From a bacterium (GTDB lineage Bacteria; Patescibacteriota; Gracilibacteria; Absconditabacterales; Absconditicoccaceae): a DNA stretch of 23,827 nucleotides. The stretch spans positions 1 to 23,827 of the forward strand of contig JAHDCT010000006.1 of NCBI GenBank assembly GCA_020629735.1, given 5' to 3'. Both the position numbers and the translations under genes were made by a program. Numbering within the stretch: position 1 is the stretch's first letter; each line of letters starts with the position of its first letter. This document shows positions 11,001 through 19,199 of the stretch, one piece after another. The notes below the pieces were generated by a model. The model ran no database searches, had not been told where the DNA came from, and saw only the letters and a list, made by a program, of their open reading frames with translations.

Positions 11001-11637
11001 CTTTAATACTTTCGTCGGTTTCAAACCCAAATACTCTCAGAAGTGAAGTTACAAGAAATTTCCTAGAGTTATTAATTCTTACTACTACTCTTCCTGACTT
11101 CTCTGTGAAAATTTGAATCCAAGAACCATTTTCTGGAATTATCTTAAATGACTGAGTCAAATTTCTTTTGTCGTAAGAAAAGAAAATACCGTATGATCTT
11201 GTAATCTGAGAAATAATCACTCTTTCCACTCAGTTAATCACATATGATCCCCACTTTGTCATCAAAGGAAGAATTCATATATTCACCTGCTTATTGAAGA
11301 GTACTTTATTTGTCTCACTATCATGAAGTTTCAACTTCCCTGAAATAATACCTCAGTATGTTAGTTCCTTCTTTTTACACACATCAACTGATTCAAGAGA
11401 ATCACCTACCTTTACATCTGAGATAGTAAGGTACAGTCTTTCTCCCGCCATATCGTGGATAGGATTAATATCTTCAAACAACTTTACAAGATGATTTTCG
11501 ATAAAGGTTGCAAAACCATTCTTCTGAGTCATAAGAAGATCTGGAAAGTCAGCAAACTTTTTAGGTTTGGATAGAAAATCTCTTCAGTTTTTATGATCGA
11601 AAACATTAATATCTACTGTTTCACTTTTTTTGGTCAT
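8080..11637 (-). CDS. rpoB: DNA-directed RNA polymerase subunit beta
   Basis: RpoB pairs with RpoC to form the RNA polymerase active centre. The frame gives 1185 residues, similar to many bacteria that lack the E. coli insertions. Recognisable blocks are PLMTKWGSYVINGVERVIIS, the rifampicin region LSQFLDQVNPLAEIEHKRR followed by ITALGPGG (about 10369-10449), GRICPIETPEGQNIG, RASMGTNMQRQAVPL, FMSWEGYNYEDA and GDKLAGRHGNKG followed by PEEDMPYD and NPLGVVSRMNIGQ. Glycines in INGVER, WEGYN, KLAGRHG and NPLGV are TGA. In the rifampicin pocket the residue aligned with E. coli Ser531 is Thr and Thr525 is Glu, while Asp516 and His526 are kept. Upstream lies a 246-base gap after rpmH, so rpoB may have its own promoter. 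It ends in TAA. Confidence 0.97.
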
Positions 11638-11883
11638 AATCTAGGCCTAAAGTAATAAAGAAATATACTATATTCTGCATAGGCTTCTTACTCGATTCTT
11701 ACACTTATTTTTAGAAAACGAGAAAAAGCCCCTTATACATTGAGAGACTTACCTAGTCTGTTTAGAAATAAGTTTACTGCTTGTCATGACATTAATCCGT
11801 TTCTACTAAAGAATATTTTGGTACTCCATATTCATACATAGATAAATTCGCATAAGAATACTTCTTATACAAGCTTAATATCA
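11638..11883 (-). other. Gap between rpmH and rpoB, probable rpoB leader
   Basis: This 246-base gap has no frame longer than about 15 codons. A short hairpin (7 bp stem, 3-base loop) lies at 11852-11868 just after the rpmH stop, without a T-run on the minus strand. No clear promoter was found, though the length suggests that rpoBC transcription starts or is controlled here. rnpA, the usual partner of rpmH, is not present in it. Confidence 0.4.
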
Positions 11884-12045
11884 CTATTTCTTACTTCTAG
11901 CAACAGTTAATGAATGTCTTCATTTTTTTCTTCTTCTAGCTAGCACATTTTGACCTTGTTTTGTTCTCATTCTTTTGAGAAATCAGTGTTTTCTTGTTCT
12001 CTTTGTCCACTGATATTTTCTAATTCTGTTAAGTTTTCCTGGCAT
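11884..12045 (-). CDS. rpmH: Large-subunit ribosomal protein L34
   Basis: This is a 53-residue, very basic protein. The core is KRTRKHGFLKRMRTKQGQ followed by NVLARRRKKGRHSLTV, which matches the L34 pattern KRKRKHGFRKRM.TK.GR.VLARRR.KGR..L. The glycines in KHGFL and KKGRH are TGA codons and are nearly invariant in L34, so the gene is invisible under the standard code. The start at 12045 is the only ATG in this frame that gives the usual length; a nearby upstream ATG is out of frame. L34 is usually beside rnpA and dnaA near the origin; here it follows rpsR by 39 bases and precedes rpoB. It ends in TAG. Confidence 0.95.
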
Positions 12046-12084
12046 GGGAAGGACATTAAATATAAAAGAAAGGTACTCAAAAAA

Positions 12085-12300
12085 TTATTTAATATAAGGC
12101 ATCAAACCAAGCTCTCTCGATCTAATTATTGCCTTTCTAACTTTCTTTTGTTGGCTAACAGAAAGTCCTGTATATTTTCTTGGCTTTAGATTACCAAATC
12201 TTGTCGTAAACTGTCTTAGGAATTGATATGATTTCCAGTTAATCAATTCCAATTTCTCCTTATCGTTAAACGGGTTGATTTTTTTACCTCTTGTAAACAT
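12085..12300 (-). CDS. rpsR: Small-subunit ribosomal protein S18
   Basis: S18 binds 16S rRNA together with S6 in the platform of the small subunit. The 71-residue product has the S18 core INWKSYQFLRQFTTRFGNL then KPRKYTGLSVSQQKKVRKAI and ends SRELGLMPYIK, matching P.R.TG....QR.L..AIKRAR.LALLPY. The cysteines found in zinc-binding forms of S18 are absent. The gene contains no TGA codon. It follows rpsF by 65 bases with no ssb between them, and rplI does not follow. It ends in TAA. Confidence 0.93.
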   Translation of the reverse strand: MFTRGKKINPFNDKEKLELINWKSYQFLRQFTTRFGNLKPRKYTGLSVSQQKKVRKAIIRSRELGLMPYIK

Positions 12301-12365
12301 AGGGTAGTATAAAAAAATAAATGATACATTAATGTTACTCTCTTTTTACAGAAAGCTGTCAGCAA

Positions 12366-12743
12366 TTATGCTGACTCTTCTTCTGATTGTTCTTCTTCAG
12401 CTTCTGGTTCTGGTTGCATATCTGCAAATCTTTTACTCAACTCAGACAGCTTAAAGAACTTCTCATTAGATTTCATGCTGAAAAGGTGTAGTTTTGCTAA
12501 ACCTTTTATCAAACGTAACTCCATCTTTAGTTCATCTAGATTTTCTGTTTCTAGATTAACATGATACGAAACGTAGTAAGCTTGATCTTGTCCATTTAAC
12601 GGATAAGCCAACTGCATGAGACCAATATCGTCAGTTTCAACGATTCCTGATCACAGAAGAGATACTACTGATTCATTTACTTTCTTAATTTCAGCCGACG
12701 ATAAGTTAGCGTCAATTACCGTTACTAGTTCGTACGTACTCAT
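12366..12743 (-). CDS. rpsF: Small-subunit ribosomal protein S6
   Basis: S6 forms a heterodimer with S18 on the platform of the 30S subunit. The 125-residue frame begins MSTYELVTVIDANLSSAEIK, matching the S6 start (YE...I..P.LS..E), and includes QLAYPLNGQDQAYYVSYHV and LRLIKGLAKLHLFSMK, the family's beta strands and helix. One glycine, in SLLGSGI, is a TGA codon, so a standard-code reading would miss the first third. The C-terminal tail from about residue 109 is Glu-rich, as is common in S6. It is the first gene of an rpsF-rpsR-rpmH set. No S6:S18 leader motif was recognised in the 86 bases upstream. It ends in TAA. Confidence 0.92.
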
Positions 12744-12829
12744 AGAATAATAAATTAATAATAAAGTATATGGATCTCAAAAGAGAGGTGATAAAACGAG
12801 CCTACCACCCTACTTACTTATTCCCTTAA

Positions 12830-13618
12830 TTAAATAGCTAATCTTATGTATCAGCTAACTGTTGTATCACCTAAAGTAGCCTTCACTTTCTTTGAGTCGT
12901 CAAAGATAGATACTTGCTCAAGCAATACAAATTCTGACAATTTCTTGTTAAGTTTTCCTGCAATAATGTTGTCAATAATATCAGCAGGCTTTCCACTTCC
13001 TTCTAGTTCTTCTTTAAATCATGCTATAAGTTCATCTTTTTCAGTTTGTGGAACATCATCAGCACTTAGATATGTTGGGTTCATAGCTGCAATTTGTAAT
13101 GCAACTTGTTTTGCGTTTTCTTCATTTCCATCATAGTATACAACTGCAGCAACCTTATCACCAGGATGAGTGTACATGTATGCATTACCTGGCTTAGCAA
13201 ATACGTCTGCAATTTGCATATTTTCTCCGATAGTTACGAAATTATCTTGAAGTACTTTATTAAGCGCATCCTTTTTTTCTTGTTCTAGACCTTCATAGTT
13301 GTCAACTTCACCATATGAAGCAACAATTTCTACAATTTCTTGAGCAAGATTTCTAAACGTATCGTTCTTAGCTACGAAGTCAGTCTCACATGCAAGTTTA
13401 AGTCACACATTAAGGTCCCCAATCTTCTTTACCACAACAATACCTTCATGAGTAGCTCTATCTGCATTCTTAGCAGCTTTTAGAGCACCTTTTTGTCTCA
13501 ACCAGTCTTGAGCTCCGTCTAGATCATTACCAGACTCAAGGAGAGCGTCTTTACAGTCCTTTAAAGGAGCATGCGTCATAGCTCTAAGCTCTTTCAAAAG
13601 TTTCATATCTACTGACAT
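12830..13618 (-). CDS. tsf: Elongation factor Ts
   Basis: EF-Ts is the guanine nucleotide exchange factor that reloads EF-Tu with GTP. The product has 262 residues. The N-terminal UBA-like domain reads MKLLKELRAMTHAPLKDCKD then ALLESGNDLDGAQDWLRQKG, and the core contains the signature ETDFVAKND at 78-86, contacting EF-Tu in known structures. The C-terminus VSGYIRLAI corresponds to the V.GF.RFE region. Three glycines (in LNVGLKL, LIAGFKE and VSGYIR) are TGA codons. I chose the start at 13618 because MSVDMKLLKEL lines up with other EF-Ts proteins; an in-frame ATG at 13660 would add a hydrophobic 14-residue tail unlike the family and would run into the preceding gene's stop codon. rpsB lies upstream, as usual, but with a membrane protein gene in between. 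It ends in TAA. Confidence 0.94.
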
Positions 13619-13659
13619 ACACAAAAAGTTATCTAATAAAAATATAGTATATTTTACCA

Positions 13660-14070
13660 CTATTCTTCATCATATACTTCAAGCTCAAAAATGGTTACCA
13701 TCCATCCTCACAATCCCGCAAAGATGGGCATAACAATTCTATCATCTTGAATTGTATACCTTCACTCCCGTGCTTGCTTACAAAAAATTATCCACACAAT
13801 AATAAATGCAATAAAAATGAGAACAGGTATAATTCGAACATATGGGATGAAGATAAAAACTATACTTCAAATCATTGCTACGAAAAAACTCATTCGCCAC
13901 CCCATTGATTGTTTTAAGTGAAACATCTCATAAACACTCACTTCTTCTTTTGCAAGAATTGCAACAATCCCTACAAAAAAATACATAAGAAGTGCCTTCT
14001 TTCTTTCAACACTACTAGGAACATAACGATCGTTTATAAGACCATCTAGTTCTCTGGATTCTTTCACCAT
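13660..14070 (-). CDS. Small membrane protein of unknown function between rpsB and tsf
   Basis: This is a 136-residue protein I cannot assign to a family with confidence. After a charged N-terminus with SVERKKALLMYFFVGIVAIL (one membrane segment, about 22-40), it has YEMFHLKQSMGWRMSFF and then two more hydrophobic segments (about 61-75 and 79-96), followed by a soluble-looking tail. The pattern of a helix, a short H.KQ..GW amphipathic stretch and two further helices recalls the small Tic20/DUF4870-type membrane proteins, but this is only a resemblance. Three TGA codons fall in the second half. It sits 78 bases after rpsB and 41 bases before tsf, an unusual interruption of that pair. It ends in TAG. 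Confidence 0.75.
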
Positions 14071-14148
14071 ACCGAGATAGTAAAATTACTAAAATCTTAA
14101 TTTCTGGTAAGCGTACGCAATGTAAGCACGAAGTACTTTCTATGCGTT

Positions 14149-14802
14149 TTATGAAAGAAGATATTTTAATACGTAATCAATACTATCAAAGCTGTTTACA
14201 TTACACATAACAACTTGTTGATCAATCCACTTATTAAAATCAGAAGATGCTAACACAACTGCATCTGACTTAAGTTTTTGAATTTCTAATACAAATTTCC
14301 CCATATATTGTCCATCAACGATGATAACGAGATCTGGCTTCTTTCTTAGATTTACCACTCCCTTATATACTTGTTCAACTTTTGCTAGCTCTCTTCTTTT
14401 CATTGATTGTTCTTTTTTAGTCAAACTATCAAATGAAGAGCTTCCAACAAAGTCTCTCAATGCCTTCAAACTCTTCACTCTCGAAAGAAGTGTATCAAAG
14501 TTTGTTAGAACACCTGATGGTACTTTATGGTTAAGATAATGAAATCAAACTTTTTCTGACAATGCTTCAAGCTCTTCTTTATAAAGAGTCTTTTCACAAA
14601 TTACCAAAATCTCTTTTTTTGACTTCTTTGCATCAGATACTAAAGCCTTAGCACTTACTAGTTGTTCTTCAATAATTTCTGGGTTAAAAACCACTGTATT
14701 ATTATAAACACCTAGCCAAGCATCACTTGTTTTAGGATTTGACTTATTCTTTGGCTGTCATACATAAACTTTAGCTTTAATGATATCTGTAGCGACTGTC
14801 AT
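14149..14802 (-). CDS. rpsB: Small-subunit ribosomal protein S2, divergent
   Basis: S2 joins the 30S subunit late and helps anchor S1 in many bacteria. This version has 217 residues, shorter than the roughly 240 of E. coli, and is divergent. The best-conserved block is VPSGVLTNFDTLLSRVKSLK then FDSLTKKEQSMKRRELAKVE, which matches the S2 motif GG.LTN..T...SI.RL...........LTKKE.....RE..KL. After it comes KKPDLVIIVDGQYMGKFVLE, corresponding to the LPD..FV.D...E..A..EA strand. The usual WLGGMLTN is replaced by VPSGVLTN, and the N-terminal HFGH motif is reduced to VYVGQ, whose G is a TGA codon. It precedes tsf with one gene between. It ends in TAA. Confidence 0.88.
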
Positions 14803-14882
14803 AGGCTTTATAAGCATAAAAATAAAAAAGCAATTTAGTGAGACGATGATCATAAAAAAATTTATATCATCAATACACTAGA

Positions 14883-15299
14883 TTATTTAAGAGCAATTGT
14901 AGCTCCAACTTCTTCAAGCTTAGCCTTGATAGTTTCAGCTTCATCAACAGGAATCTTTTCTTTAATAGCAACTGGAGCACCAGCAACTAGATCCTTAGCT
15001 TCTTTTAGTCCTAGTCCAAGAATTTCTTTCACAGCCTTAATTACTGCAATCTTAGATTGTCCAACTTCAGCCAATTCAACTGTTACTGAATCATCTCCTC
15101 CTGCGTCGTCTCCTCCTCATCCTCATCCTCATCACATCATCACTGGAGCAGCAGCTGATACATCAAACTCTTCTTCTAGAGCTTTCACAAGTTGATTAAG
15201 CTCAACCGCTGAAAGACCTTTTACTAATTCCATAATTTTAGCAGCGTCTCCTGTTAATTCGATTGCAGGAGTTTCTGTTGTTGTTGTTTCGTCAGTCAT
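14883..15299 (-). CDS. rplL: Ribosomal protein L7/L12 with polyglycine hinge
   Basis: L7/L12 forms the mobile stalk that recruits and stimulates translation factors. The 138-residue product has an N-terminal dimerisation domain (about 15-48, with MELVKGLSAVELNQLVKALE), a hinge, and a C-terminal factor-binding domain (72-138) with KIAVIKAVKEILGLGLKEAK followed by DLVAGAP and KAKLEEVGA, which is textbook L12. The hinge is normally Ala-rich; here it is eight consecutive glycines (56-63, nucleotides 15111-15134) followed by DDAGGDD. These glycines are written with alternating TGA and GGA codons, so the standard code would place several stops between the two domains. It follows rplJ by 43 bases. 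rpoB, its usual neighbour, is about 3.2 kb further on. It ends in TAA. Confidence 0.96.
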
Positions 15300-15342
15300 T
15301 GTAATTAATAAGTAATATTATAAAGATTAATAAACATAAGAT

Positions 15343-16002
15343 TTACTCTTCTGAAGCCTCCTCAGCTGATTCTTCTTCAGTAGACTCACTCGTTTCTGAT
15401 GCAGCATCAGCTTCTTCTGCAGCAGAAGCATCAGTCGCCTCTGGTGTAGCAGATTCTTCTGCAGCCGGCTCCTCTATTTCTCATTCAGCACCATCCTTGT
15501 CTGCAATAGCTTTAATAGCTCTAGCAAGAGATGAAACTGGATGATTCAACATAAATAGGAACTTCCCAATCAATTCTTCCTTTGATGGAAGATCAGCGAG
15601 TTCTTGCACGAATGTGTTGTCTTTCCATTCAGCACCTTCATACCATCATCATACATACTCAATAGTGAATTCTTTTTTCTCTTTTTTCCATTTCTTAAGG
15701 TGCTTTTGCATCACTTTTAGTGGAGCATGTTCATCTCATTCGTTTTCACTTAACAAGAGCGCAACACTTCCATCCATTTGATCCAAAGTCAATCCTTCGA
15801 AATTTCCTTCGATTCACTTTAGTAGTACTCTTTTTTTAACCACTTGCAGAATTCACTCAGCATCTGCGAGATCCATCCTCATTTGGTTAATTTCATTCAC
15901 TGGAATTCACTGATGCTTGATTACTACAACATTTTTTGCTTGTTGCATAACCCCCACATAGTTCTTTGCCAGTTTCTTTTTCCCATCTTTAAGCAAAGGC
16001 AT
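15343..16002 (-). CDS. rplJ: Large-subunit ribosomal protein L10
   Basis: L10 anchors the L7/L12 dimers to the ribosome and in many bacteria represses its own operon. The frame gives 219 residues. The N-terminal rRNA-binding part has KKKLAKNYVGVMQQAKNVVV, LQVVKKRVLLKGIEGN and GSVALLLSENEGD, and the helix that binds L12 is LPSKEELIGKFLFMLNHPVS with SLARAIKAIAD, a good family match. About ten glycines are TGA codons. After residue 170 the protein continues into a low-complexity acidic tail of Ala, Glu and Ser, longer than in most L10 proteins. It is the first gene of rplJ-rplL and is preceded by a probable L10 leader and an attenuator-like terminator. It ends in TAA. Confidence 0.95.
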
Positions 16003-16033
16003 TACATATGAATGTTAGAAATAAATTTTTTCC

Positions 16034-16057
16034 AAAAAAAAATCTTCTCTAGAGAAG
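16034..16057 (-). terminator. Attenuator-like terminator before rplJ
   Basis: On the minus strand a perfect palindrome CTTCTCTAGAGAAG (16044-16057) is followed by a run of nine Ts (16034-16042), only about 30 bases before the rplJ start codon. A terminator inside the leader of a ribosomal protein operon suggests transcription attenuation. Confidence 0.7.
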
Positions 16058-16140
16058 CAGAAAAAATAATATAGATATTATTCAACGTTGCTTCCTCGGC
16101 AGGATTTAAACGCGCTTGCGTCACCTACTTTCTTTGGAAT
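16058..16140 (-). promoter_or_regulatory. Probable ribosomal protein L10 leader
   Basis: The leader upstream of rplJ contains CCTGCCGAGG (16094-16103) close to a GGTGACGC stretch with a GCAAGCGC segment. A short CGAGG core of this kind is the L10 binding determinant of known rplJ leaders, where L10 (with L12) binds and represses the operon. The identification is from motif and position only; I have not folded the full structure. The terminator at 16034-16057 lies at its downstream end, so bound L10 could favour termination. Confidence 0.65.
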
Positions 16141-16147
16141 ACAAAGA

Positions 16148-16175
16148 TTATTACATAAGTTTCACTTAAATTCAA
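16148..16175 (-). promoter_or_regulatory. Candidate promoter of rplJ-rplL
   Basis: Minus-strand TTGAAT (16170-16175) and TAATAA (16148-16153) are spaced by 16 bases, with TG directly before the -10. It would start transcription near 16140, just before the L10 leader motif. It lies immediately downstream of the stop codon of the preceding gene. Confidence 0.5.
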
Positions 16176-16185
16176 GCCTTTTTTC

Positions 16186-16914
16186 CTACGCTACTCATAA
16201 TCAGAGAGCTAACAAAGCTAATCAATTTATTACCACATGAATAAGAAAAGTATATGCATAACTTTTTGTATTATAATACACTATTCACAATACCGTTGAA
16301 ATAATAAAGATATTCCAAAATACTGCCCACTCAACATGAACAAAGGTAAAAAAGAATGTTACCAAAAGCACCCAGAACACTCACCACTTACTCATAAAAA
16401 TGTCCGTTAAATAAGCTCTGAATACTAATTCTTCGACTAAAGGGCCCACCACTACAATCATGAGTATAGCCATTACCCATGCTACATTACTTGTTAGATC
16501 TAAATTCTTTAACATGCTTACCATTTCTTGTTCTCAAAACAATCCTGGCACCTGTACGTCATACATATCTAATCATGCATATAATAATCACATTCCCACA
16601 AAGTAGATAACGAGTGGTAAGATAACCCACTTAACTATTCACCATACTCCGTCCACTCTCCACCTGTCTGCAAAGTACTCATTTACATTAGCTCGTCCTT
16701 TTACTCATCAATAATAAAGAGCAAAAAATAGCAATCCTAAAGAAAGAAGCGATTGAAGGGCAAAAAGTGAATACATTTCTGGTCACACCCCTTCTGGTTG
16801 CCATCATAGGTAGTATCACACAAGATATCACATTCAGATCATTCCTGCAAAAACTATCACAATTCCAATTAGAAAGAACAATAGACTTTTTCACTTTTTC
16901 TTTATTTCAATCAT
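16186..16914 (-). CDS. CPBP family intramembrane metalloprotease (CAAX protease/Abi type)
   Basis: CPBP proteins are polytopic membrane proteins related to Rce1, most of unknown substrate. The 242-residue frame has several hydrophobic segments and the family's motifs in order: EELVFR with Glu161, Glu162 and Arg166; FTFVHV with His193; and HVVIN with His226 and Asn230. These are the residues that form the putative active site. About 25 glycines are TGA codons, most of them in membrane helices, so the standard code shows no gene here. An unrelated-looking ATG frame at 16688-16894 is a shadow. It follows the NfeD-like gene by 54 bases, which contain a hairpin. Possible roles in membrane protein processing or peptide self-immunity cannot be told from sequence. 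It ends in TAG. Confidence 0.88.
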
Positions 16915-16935
16915 TTTTCTTTCACACCTAAAATG

Positions 16936-16951
16936 AGGAGGTAGCCCTCCT
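16936..16951 (-). promoter_or_regulatory. Hairpin containing the only AGGAGG near a gene start
   Basis: Minus-strand AGGAGG, loop GCTA, CCTCCT forms a perfect 6 bp stem between the NfeD-like gene and the CPBP protease gene. It is followed by CATTTT, so it may be a weak terminator. The AGGAGG is about 20-30 bases from the CPBP start, too far to act as a normal ribosome binding site, and it is buried in the stem. Confidence 0.4.
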
Positions 16952-16968
16952 TTTATCTTTTTCGTTTT

Positions 16969-17388
16969 TTACTCAATAATTACTTTATTATCTTGAACTG
17001 CCTTTACGGTAATCGTTGTTCATGCTTCGATTGTTTGATCTTGCAGGTTCCAATATACTCCCTGATCTCTAATAACTTTTCTTTCATGAATTTCTTGTAC
17101 TTCGAAAGTCTTTCCTGCGAAAGTGTCTCAACTCATTGGACCAGGTCAATCCACTCATGACACACGAGGAACCACCAAGAATCTAGTTATCATAATTGCT
17201 ATTACCGACGCAATTAGAAATACTACTCATGAGTACTGCCGATTCTCCATAGTCAGGCCAAGAAAATAGCTAATTAACGCTGTTGCTATAGCCGCTATTC
17301 AAAGCGCAAGAAAGTCAAAAGACATTATAAACATCTCTAAAACGAGCAGAACTACTCAAAGCACTAACCAATACATCCAGAAATCCAT
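16969..17388 (-). CDS. NfeD-like membrane protein with C-terminal OB-fold domain
   Basis: The 139-residue product has the layout of short NfeD proteins. The start MDFWMYWLVLGVVLLVLEMF resembles the family's W...G..LL..E pattern; two further hydrophobic segments (about 25-44 and 54-73) follow; then a soluble domain from about 90, AGKTFEVQEIHERKVIRDQG and EAGTTITVKAVQDNKVIIE, matches the OB-fold (G..G.v...l.p.G.v..dg......s...i..G..V.V....g..L.V). NfeD proteins usually partner with stomatin or SPFH proteins and affect membrane protein quality; no SPFH gene is in this window. Several glycines are TGA codons. I chose the ATG at 17388 over one at residue 22 because it includes the first helix. It ends in TAA. 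Confidence 0.8.
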
Positions 17389-17468
17389 TATATATCGAGA
17401 AATAAAGAGTACTATACTTGTACACATCGTCCTTTGTATATCAATTCAGGATGTTTATATTGCTTTAT

Positions 17469-19058
17469 TTACTCAATTCATCTTAACTCAGCTACAATTG
17501 ACTGTAATGCTGCTATATACTCTGGTGGGATAAATCGACGCTCTTGTATACGGCTTATATTTGTCTCCATTGTTTGAGCTAGTGTAGATGTTGAACTAGA
17601 ATCAATCCTTACTCCTCACAAGCTTGAAGATCAAAGAGGAGAAACTAATATTCATAAGTTTTTTCTTCATTGCGCTCACGCCTCCTCGTCTTCATTTTCG
17701 TGCGAAACGCGGATCTGATCTACAAATACTTTCAGTTTACCGTAACTTGCAAAGGACCTAATTAAATCTAACTCTGCTCATCAAATAACGTTTTTTTCTT
17801 GCAACTCTTCATCTACTTTTTCTACTTCTTCATCAATTTCTATTGTGCTCTTGAGATCAAACATATTAGGAAGCTCTTCTTGGTTACTTTTTACTTTAGT
17901 CACCTCGGCATTTTCTTCTTCCTTGTTAATAATCTCCTCCTTTCACAAAGCTTTTTCCTGTTGTCTTGCGGCCATATCCCCTAGAAATGAGCTACTGCTC
18001 TCATCTGAGTCTCATACAAATTGATTGGGCTCATCTAGCTCCTGATTGTACTTATATAGACTATCAGCAAAAGATGCTCCATCTGTATTTGCATCTAGAT
18101 TGGCTAGGATTTTTTCGATTTCTTTTGAATCTTTCTCACCATCTGCTCCAAGCTGATAGGCAATTGTTAGCTCACTATTTTTTAGTGAGTCAGCTACAAC
18201 AACAGCTTCCTCTTCTTCTAGAACGGCTCCTGCCTTTAATGCAATTACTTCTATTACTCCATTGATAGATGCCATTTGTTGAGTTTTAAGCTCGGTGACA
18301 ACACGTTTATCTTCAATTATTTTACGAATAATAAGATTATCACCACTATTCTGCACTACTTGCTTCCCGTCTTTTTCTACAATAGTCATATCGATGGTCT
18401 CTGACTTAGCATCTGAGACTACTTCAAATTCCTCTGTTTTTACAATAAGTTCAAATTTTTTCTTAGCCACCTTAGACTTGATTTCTTCGTCTTTTTGTTC
18501 CTCTTCTTCTGGAGCTATCTCTTGCTTTTTTTCCAGAGATCTAACTTCTAAAAAGGTTCATGAAATCATATTAATTACATACGCTTCACCTTCTTTTTCA
18601 AGATTAAATTCTGCAGGTCATAGTATCTTCGCTTCAACGTCTCCTTGCAAGGTAAACACTAACTCAGCCCCATCTAATAAAAGCACTTTATCGTACAGAT
18701 ACAAGTTGGCAGACTCAGATATTATCCCATCGTTTGAGATACGAACATCTCCCTTTACTGCTATAATTTCCCCTACTTCGCTTGCAAGACTTAAAGAGCT
18801 TTCCTCATCAATTTGTAATGCCACATAAGCATCGTTTGATTCCCGTTTAGCGATATCACTAAAATAACTAAGGAAATAAATTCATCAAGCAAGAAAAGCA
18901 AAAGAAAAAGCAAAAGAGACAGGTCTTACCCAAGACGCTGCTTTTTTCACAAAGAGATTATGTCATTTTTTAGCTTCAAAGGATCTGAAAATTAGTTCTT
19001 TCTGAGTAGAACTTAATTCTTTTTCTTTGATACTACCAAAATAATCTTGTATCTTCAT
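17469..19058 (-). CDS. Membrane-anchored FecR-domain protein with long acidic tail
   Basis: The 529-residue frame has a short cytoplasmic N-terminus with KELSSTQKELIFRSFEAKK, one membrane segment (about 46-65, rich in Phe and Ala), and a large outside domain. Residues about 85-140 look like a FecR domain: VGEIIAVKGDVRISNDGI, LYLYDKVLLLDGAELVFTLQ then AKILGPAEFNLEK, the pattern G.v.v........gd.l.....s...l.f.dG....l...s.f.l. The remaining 350 residues are rich in Glu, Lys, Ser and Asp and match nothing I know. In other bacteria FecR domains either control an ECF sigma factor or bind the envelope; no sigma factor gene is nearby. Glycines by TGA occur throughout, including LAGGIYF in the membrane helix. 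It is followed by the NfeD-like and CPBP genes. It ends in TAA. Confidence 0.75.
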
Positions 19059-19103
19059 AAGACGAAAACTAGGTGATTAAGCTGAATTATCTGTGTTCAA
19101 ACA

Positions 19104-19134
19104 TTATTACGATTTAAGTCAAGTTTTGTGACAA
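19104..19134 (-). promoter_or_regulatory. Weak candidate promoter for the FecR-domain gene
   Basis: Minus-strand TTGTCA (19129-19134) and TAATAA (19104-19109) are 19 bases apart, longer than ideal. The -10 region, CGTAATAATGTTTG, resembles the candidate rplJ promoter (TGTAATAATCTTTG), which is the main reason to list it. It lies just past the terminator at 19153-19186, where a new promoter is expected. Confidence 0.25.
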
Positions 19135-19152
19135 CAAAATACATTTTTTTTC

Positions 19153-19186
19153 AAAAAAGAAACCGCTCCTTAGGGAAGGTAGCGGT
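19153..19186 (-). terminator. Intrinsic terminator after the tRNA-like element
   Basis: On the minus strand ACCGC and CCTT pair with AAGG and GCGGT (19162-19186) around a short loop with a small internal mismatch, followed by TTTCTTTTTT. It would end the transcript carrying the aminotransferase gene and the tRNA-like element. Confidence 0.85.
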
Positions 19187-19199
19187 CAAATTGAGTCAG

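Noticed and set aside
4105..11637. rpoB and rpoC as fragmented pseudogenes
   Set aside because: The breaks are all TGA codons on conserved glycines, both frames are continuous end to end with lengths divisible by three, and all catalytic motifs are intact.
12744..12829. S6:S18 leader before rpsF
   Set aside because: A loose hairpin around GGTG...CACC is present, but I could not find the defining motif, so it is not listed as a feature.
13619..13660. Upstream in-frame start for EF-Ts at 13660
   Set aside because: It would add 14 hydrophobic residues unlike EF-Ts and overlap the stop of the preceding gene; the start at 13618 fits the family.
16688..16894. Minus-strand frame of 68 codons in the CPBP region
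   Set aside because: It lies in a different frame from the CPBP protease gene, which has all its active-site motifs; the short frame resembles no protein.
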